Shown one piece after another: positions 8,431 through 10,941 of a stretch of 10,941 nucleotides of DNA (positions within the stretch are counted from its first letter, which is position 1; each line of letters opens with the position of its first letter). The stretch spans positions 1 to 10,941 of the forward strand of contig JAPYWY010000026.1 in the NCBI GenBank assembly GCA_028276125.1, in the 5' to 3' direction. Source of the stretch: Pseudothermotoga sp. (GTDB lineage Bacteria; Thermotogota; Thermotogae; Thermotogales; DSM-5069). Below the pieces are notes generated by a model, which saw nothing but the letters and a program-made list of their open reading frames with translations, was not told the origin of the DNA and ran no database searches. A program made the translations under genes and the position numbers.

Positions 8431-9568
8431 ACGCTTCCTTCAAGCTCCTTTCGAACAGATCCACCATCTCTTCGATCTGTTCAAAATTGATGTTGAGCGC
8501 CGGGAGGAACCTAACGACGTTGTTAGAAACAATGTTCAACAGGAGTCCATTTTCGAGCGCAGCCTGTTTCAGCAACTTTGCGTCCATATCCACTTCGACC
8601 CCGATCATCAGACCGAGGCCCCTGACGTCGATCGGTCTCGGCTCCATCCGCAACAACCTCGACCTCAGGAACTCGCCCTTCTTGGCAACCAACTCGATGA
8701 ATTCTTCCGTGAGCCTATTCAGAACAACCCTTGCCCCGGCAAGCGCTACTGGATTCGGTGCGAACGTCGAGCCATGTTCTGAATGACTGAACACATCAGC
8801 GATATCATCGAGGAAGAGCGTCGCGCCGAGTGGTAAACCTCCACCCAGCGCCTTAGCAACCGTTATGATATCGGGTTGCAGTTCGAAGTGTTGATAGGAG
8901 AAGAACTTTCCTGTTCTACCGAGTCCCGCTTGGACCTCATCGGCCACCAAGAGGAAGCCGAAGCTCCGCTTAGCCTCCATTATGAGTCTGGAAAGTTCAT
9001 GGCTCAACACGTTTAAACCACCGCTGCCGTGAACGCACTCGACGAAGACAGCAGCGATCTCCTTGCCATTCTTTCTGACAAACTCTTCAAAAGCTTGAAC
9101 ATCGTTGTAAGGTAGGAAAACGACGTTCGGAAGGAGGGGCTCGAAAGGTTTCTTCAAGTTCCCAAAGCCAGTCAAGGACAAAGTGGCAACGGTTCTGCCG
9201 TGAAAATTCTTTTCGAAAGACACGATCAAGCCCTTTCGTAACTTCTTAATGGCCTTCAGTGCGGCTTCGTTGGCCTCGGCCCCAGAGTTTGCGAAGAACA
9301 CTTTCCCGCCTCTGTGTGTTTTCTCGATCAATTTTGCTGCCACGATCTCTGTGTCCTCATCAAGGAAGAAGTTCGAGATGTGCATGTAGCGTTGCATCTT
9401 TTCGATCATGGCTCTCTTTATGTCTTCATCACCGTGCCCAAAAGCGAGAACACCTATGCCTGAGAAAGAATCGAGATAACGCCTTCCGTCCTTGGAATAA
9501 ATGTACAACCCCTTGGCACGTTCGATTTGAATAGGAAAAGGATCGTAAACGGAACAGATGTGACTCAT
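8387..9568 (-). CDS. Class III PLP aminotransferase, probable N-acetyl-LL-diaminopimelate aminotransferase
   Basis: This is an ArgD-like fold-type I aminotransferase of 393 residues, using pyridoxal phosphate in the cytoplasm. NSGAEANE (94-101) binds the cofactor phosphate, FHGR lies at 122-125, and DEVQAGLGRTG (210-220) supplies the Asp that pairs with the pyridine nitrogen. Lys239 in TVAKALGGG is the Schiff-base lysine, and HGSTFAPNP follows near 270. The usual EPIQGEGG segment of acetylornithine aminotransferases reads ECVHGSGG (177-184), which may alter substrate choice. Being between dapH and the deacetylase, it most likely aminates N-acetyl-2-amino-6-oxopimelate with glutamate. An additional or alternative role in arginine synthesis cannot be excluded. 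Starts are possible at GTG 9577, ATG 9574 and ATG 9568. The last has AGGTG six bases upstream, inside the end of dapH, and is preferred. Confidence 0.88.
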   Translation of the reverse strand: MSHICSVYDPFPIQIERAKGLYIYSKDGRRYLDSFSGIGVLAFGHGDEDIKRAMIEKMQRYMHISNFFLDEDTEIVAAKLIEKTHRGGKVFFANSGAEANEAALKAIKKLRKGLIVSFEKNFHGRTVATLSLTGFGNLKKPFEPLLPNVVFLPYNDVQAFEEFVRKNGKEIAAVFVECVHGSGGLNVLSHELSRLIMEAKRSFGFLLVADEVQAGLGRTGKFFSYQHFELQPDIITVAKALGGGLPLGATLFLDDIADVFSHSEHGSTFAPNPVALAGARVVLNRLTEEFIELVAKKGEFLRSRLLRMEPRPIDVRGLGLMIGVEVDMDAKLLKQAALENGLLLNIVSNNVVRFLPALNINFEQIEEMVDLFERSLKEAYGRSHVEKVDSSKS

Positions 9569-9573
9569 CGCCA

Positions 9574-10335
9574 TCACCTGATCGGTGTGTTCAAATGTCT
9601 CAGAGCTTCGACGATCTTGGTCTTCTCCTTCGTCCTCTCATCGACCTTCTTGACGAATCGCGCCGGAACACCCGCAACAACTGTGTAAGGCTCCACATCG
9701 TTTATCACGACGGCTCCCGCCGCCACAACCGCTCCTCTGCCGATCCTCACACCCTCGAGGATCACCGCGTTCGCACCGATGATCACATCGTCCTCCACGA
9801 TCACAGGAGTTGCACTCGGAGGTTCCAACACACCCGCGATAACTGCTCCAGCACCCACATGACAGTTTCTTCCAACGATCGCTCTCGCACCAATGACCGC
9901 GTTCATATCGATCATGGTCCTCTCACCGATCACGGCACCGACGTTGATGACCGCTCCCATCATGATGACCGCACCGTCACCGATCTTCACCATGTCCCTG
10001 ACGATCGCGCCGGGTTCTATCCTGGCGTTGTACTTCGTCAAGTCAGCCAACGGTAATGCTGAGTTTCGCGCCGAAACTTGCACGTGAACATCCTCGATCT
10101 GATCGCGATGGTTCTCGATCAACTTTTTGAAATCTTCGTACTCTGCCACGACGATACCGAAATCTCTGTTTCCGAAAAAGCGGACCGCTGAGAAGTCGAC
10201 CTCATCAAGCCTGCCTTTCACGAACGCTAAGACAGTTGTTCGCTTCTTGGACTTGCTGATCAACTCGATCAACTGTTCCGTGCTTTGAAAATCCACGCTC
10301 TCCGTACTGGTACTCTCCAGAATTTCACCTTCCAT
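9574..10335 (-). CDS. dapH: 2,3,4,5-tetrahydropyridine-2,6-dicarboxylate N-acetyltransferase
   Basis: This enzyme transfers an acetyl group from acetyl-CoA to tetrahydrodipicolinate, opening the acetylase branch of diaminopimelate and lysine synthesis. The 253-residue protein has an N-terminal alpha/beta domain typical of DapH (about 18-90). A long left-handed beta-helix of hexapeptide repeats covers about 102-228, for example IGDGAVIMMGAVINVGAVIG, NAVIGARAIVGRNCHVGAGAVIAGVLEPPSA split by a short loop, and IIGANAVILEGVRIGRGAVVAAGAVV. The coil ends in the usual YTVVAGVPARFVK. Such proteins are trimers. The first ~17 residues, acidic and Ser/Thr-rich, look like an extra N-terminal tail. The ATG has a strong AGGAGG nine bases upstream. 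That site directly follows the T-tract of an intrinsic terminator, so expression is probably set by attenuation. It is the first gene of the eight-gene operon. Confidence 0.94.
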   Translation of the reverse strand: MEGEILESTSTESVDFQSTEQLIELISKSKKRTTVLAFVKGRLDEVDFSAVRFFGNRDFGIVVAEYEDFKKLIENHRDQIEDVHVQVSARNSALPLADLTKYNARIEPGAIVRDMVKIGDGAVIMMGAVINVGAVIGERTMIDMNAVIGARAIVGRNCHVGAGAVIAGVLEPPSATPVIVEDDVIIGANAVILEGVRIGRGAVVAAGAVVINDVEPYTVVAGVPARFVKKVDERTKEKTKIVEALRHLNTPIR

Positions 10336-10350
10336 GCTCTCACCCCTCCT

Positions 10351-10384
10351 AAAAAAAACCGGGCTACCTTTTCGGTAGCCCGGT
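10351..10384 (-). terminator. Intrinsic terminator in the dapH leader (attenuator)
   Basis: On the minus strand ACCGGGCTACC (10384-10374) and GGTAGCCCGGT (10368-10358) form a perfect 11-bp GC-rich stem with a GAAAA loop. A run of eight T residues (10358-10351) follows. The T-run abuts the AGGAGG ribosome binding site of dapH. The terminator therefore lies between any promoter upstream and the first gene of the operon. Unless bypassed it would shut the operon down, so a conditional attenuator is the natural reading. Confidence 0.85.
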
Positions 10385-10442
10385 GATCTCTTTCCCCAAT
10401 CGGTGTGCTACAACGAGTGCACACCGCCACAGATCACCGGGC
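10378..10442 (-). promoter_or_regulatory. Competing antiterminator stem-loop upstream of dapH
   Basis: The 5' arm GCCCGGTGATCT (10442-10431) pairs perfectly over 12 bp with AGATCACCGGGC (10389-10378). Inside it a second 8-bp stem pairs CGGTGTGC (10426-10419) with GCACACCG (10408-10401) around a ten-base loop. The stems are joined by an asymmetric internal loop, GTGG on one side and an 11-base purine-rich strand on the other. The last seven bases of the outer 3' arm are also the first seven bases of the terminator's 5' arm, so the two structures exclude each other. I compared it by eye with the lysine, SAM, TPP, glycine, fluoride and T-box consensus cores as I remember them and saw no match. 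Confidence 0.7.
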
Positions 10443-10506
10443 GGTTGCACTTCTTCTCGATCTTCATTTGAACCTTGAGACTTCTCACGGACAAATTCTC
10501 ACACAT
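10408..10506 (-). CDS. Candidate 32-codon leader peptide of the dapH operon
   Basis: An ATG at 10506 opens a 32-codon frame ending in TAG at 10408. The product begins MCENLSVRSL and ends CNRPVICGGVHSL. Lysine codons occur at positions 11, 15, 18 and 19. AAGGAG lies 11 bases upstream of the ATG, a little far. An internal ATG at 10467 with AAGG five bases before it could instead start a 19-residue version. The frame passes through the 5' arm of the antiterminator, and the stop codon falls at the edge of the inner hairpin's loop. These are features of leader peptides that couple ribosome position to attenuation. No homologue is known to me. Chance occurrence of such a short frame is possible. 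Confidence 0.4.
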   Translation of the reverse strand: MCENLSVRSLKVQMKIEKKCNRPVICGGVHSL

Positions 10507-10623
10507 CGACCGACCTACTCCTTCTTGTTTTGAATTCTAATACCACCAAAAGCCCATAATCTGAACAGACACGAAAGACTCTCTGACGAAAATGTTACGC
10601 TCCCACGCGATCCAAGCGACGCT

Positions 10624-10644
10624 TATAATTTTCAAGAGGAGGTG
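10624..10644 (+). promoter_or_regulatory. -10-like element and ribosome binding site of pfp
   Basis: A consensus TATAAT (10624-10629) lies just before AGAGGAGGTG (10635-10644), a strong Shine-Dalgarno seven bases from the ATG at 10652. If the -10 is used, the transcript would begin almost at the ribosome binding site, giving a very short leader. No good -35 is present 16-18 bases upstream, so the -10 call is tentative; the binding site is firm. Confidence 0.5.
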
Positions 10645-10651
10645 TCGAAAA

Positions 10652-10941
10652 ATGGCAGAGCGTCTCGCAATTTTGGTCGGAGGAGGTCCCGCCCCCGGGA
10701 TCAACAGTGTCATAAACGCCGTGACGATCGAGGCCATCAACAACGGTCTTGAGGTTATAGGAATCTACGATGGATTCGAGCACCTCATGAAGGGCAGAAC
10801 AGACATGGTGAGACCGCTCGGCATCGCGGACGTTTCAAGAATCCACACCGAAGGTGGTTCAATTCTGAGAACTTCGCGAGCGAACCCCACGAAGAACAAA
10901 GAAGACGTGGAAAAAGTGGTCGAAGCTTTGAGAAAGCTCAA
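10652..10941 (+). CDS. pfp: Pyrophosphate-dependent 6-phosphofructokinase, N-terminal part (cut by window edge)
   Basis: This is the first 96 codons of a PFK-family enzyme, whose PPi-using form phosphorylates fructose 6-phosphate reversibly in glycolysis and gluconeogenesis. It opens MAERLAILVGGGPAPGIN with the intact GGGPAPG phosphate-binding turn (10-16). IGIYDGFEHLMKG (36-48) and EGGSILRTSR (67-76) follow, including the donor-side Arg76 that the paralogue at 4326-5336 lacks. The sequence closely resembles T. maritima TM0289 as I remember it, a PPi-dependent enzyme. The decisive GGDDT versus GGDGS motif would lie around residues 104-108, just beyond the window, so the PPi assignment rests on overall resemblance. 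The start is the ATG behind a strong ribosome binding site. The gene is divergent from the dapH operon, which contains hppA. Confidence 0.88.
   Translation, partial: MAERLAILVGGGPAPGINSVINAVTIEAINNGLEVIGIYDGFEHLMKGRTDMVRPLGIADVSRIHTEGGSILRTSRANPTKNKEDVEKVVEALRKL

Larger units (their letters stand above)
10336..10651. other. Intergenic region between divergent dapH operon and pfp
   Basis: This 316-base stretch holds the dapH leader (minus strand) and the upstream region of the PPi-PFK gene (plus strand). The dapH half contains a terminator, a competing stem and a small ORF, listed separately. Its promoter is not clear. TAGAAT (10539-10534, minus) is a five-of-six -10 candidate but has no good -35 at normal spacing. 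The plus strand has a perfect TATAAT at 10624-10629, again without a recognisable -35. Confidence 0.6.

Noticed and set aside
7420..8490. A 356-codon plus-strand open frame antisense to the deacetylase
   Set aside because: The opposite strand encodes a complete M20 enzyme with all metal ligands. The antisense frame has low-complexity His/Arg/Ser-rich composition and no recognisable motif, a common by-product of this codon usage.
10336..10560. A lysine riboswitch upstream of dapH
   Set aside because: This was expected from the operon's role, but the L-box core elements as I know them are not present; the visible structure is a smaller two-stem element.

Overview
The window looks like a chromosomal segment of a thermophilic bacterium of the order Thermotogales, probably Pseudothermotoga or a close relative. 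This rests on recall rather than a search. The partial gene at the right edge closely resembles the Thermotoga maritima pyrophosphate-dependent phosphofructokinase, the 16S gene is GC-rich with Thermotoga-like signatures, and the hydrophobic pyrophosphatase has the active-site pattern I associate with the T. maritima enzyme. No CRISPR array, transposase, tRNA or phage gene was seen.

Layout, left to right. Positions 1 to about 1516 hold a 16S rRNA gene on the minus strand; its last ~30 nucleotides lie off the left edge. Upstream of it (about 1517-1772) are a leader with two hairpins and a strong sigma70-type promoter. From 1773 to 10335, eight tightly packed minus-strand genes form one apparent operon. 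In transcription order they are dapH, a class III aminotransferase, an M20 deacetylase, a membrane pyrophosphatase (hppA), a phosphofructokinase-family protein with an altered phosphoryl-donor site, the two subunits of an iron-sulfur L-serine dehydratase, and a DUF2804 protein. Gaps are 1 to 52 bases or overlaps. A 316-base intergenic region (10336-10651) separates this operon from a divergent plus-strand gene for PPi-dependent phosphofructokinase, cut by the right edge.

The first three genes give the acetylase branch of diaminopimelate/lysine synthesis: acetylation of tetrahydrodipicolinate, transamination, deacetylation. Thermotoga cell walls use lysine, so this supplies both protein and peptidoglycan. 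The central genes concern PPi, hexose phosphate and pyruvate: hppA conserves energy from PPi, the divergent gene spends PPi in glycolysis, and serine dehydratase makes pyruvate, a substrate of lysine synthesis.

The most interesting element is the dapH leader. A strong intrinsic terminator ends directly at the dapH ribosome binding site. Its 5' arm is shared with a competing 12-bp upstream stem, and a 32-codon ORF with four lysine codons in nine positions runs into that stem. This is the geometry of a transcription attenuator and I could not match it to a riboswitch class I know. The second point of interest is the PFK paralogue, which keeps the fructose-6-phosphate residues but has lost the metal/nucleotide aspartate.
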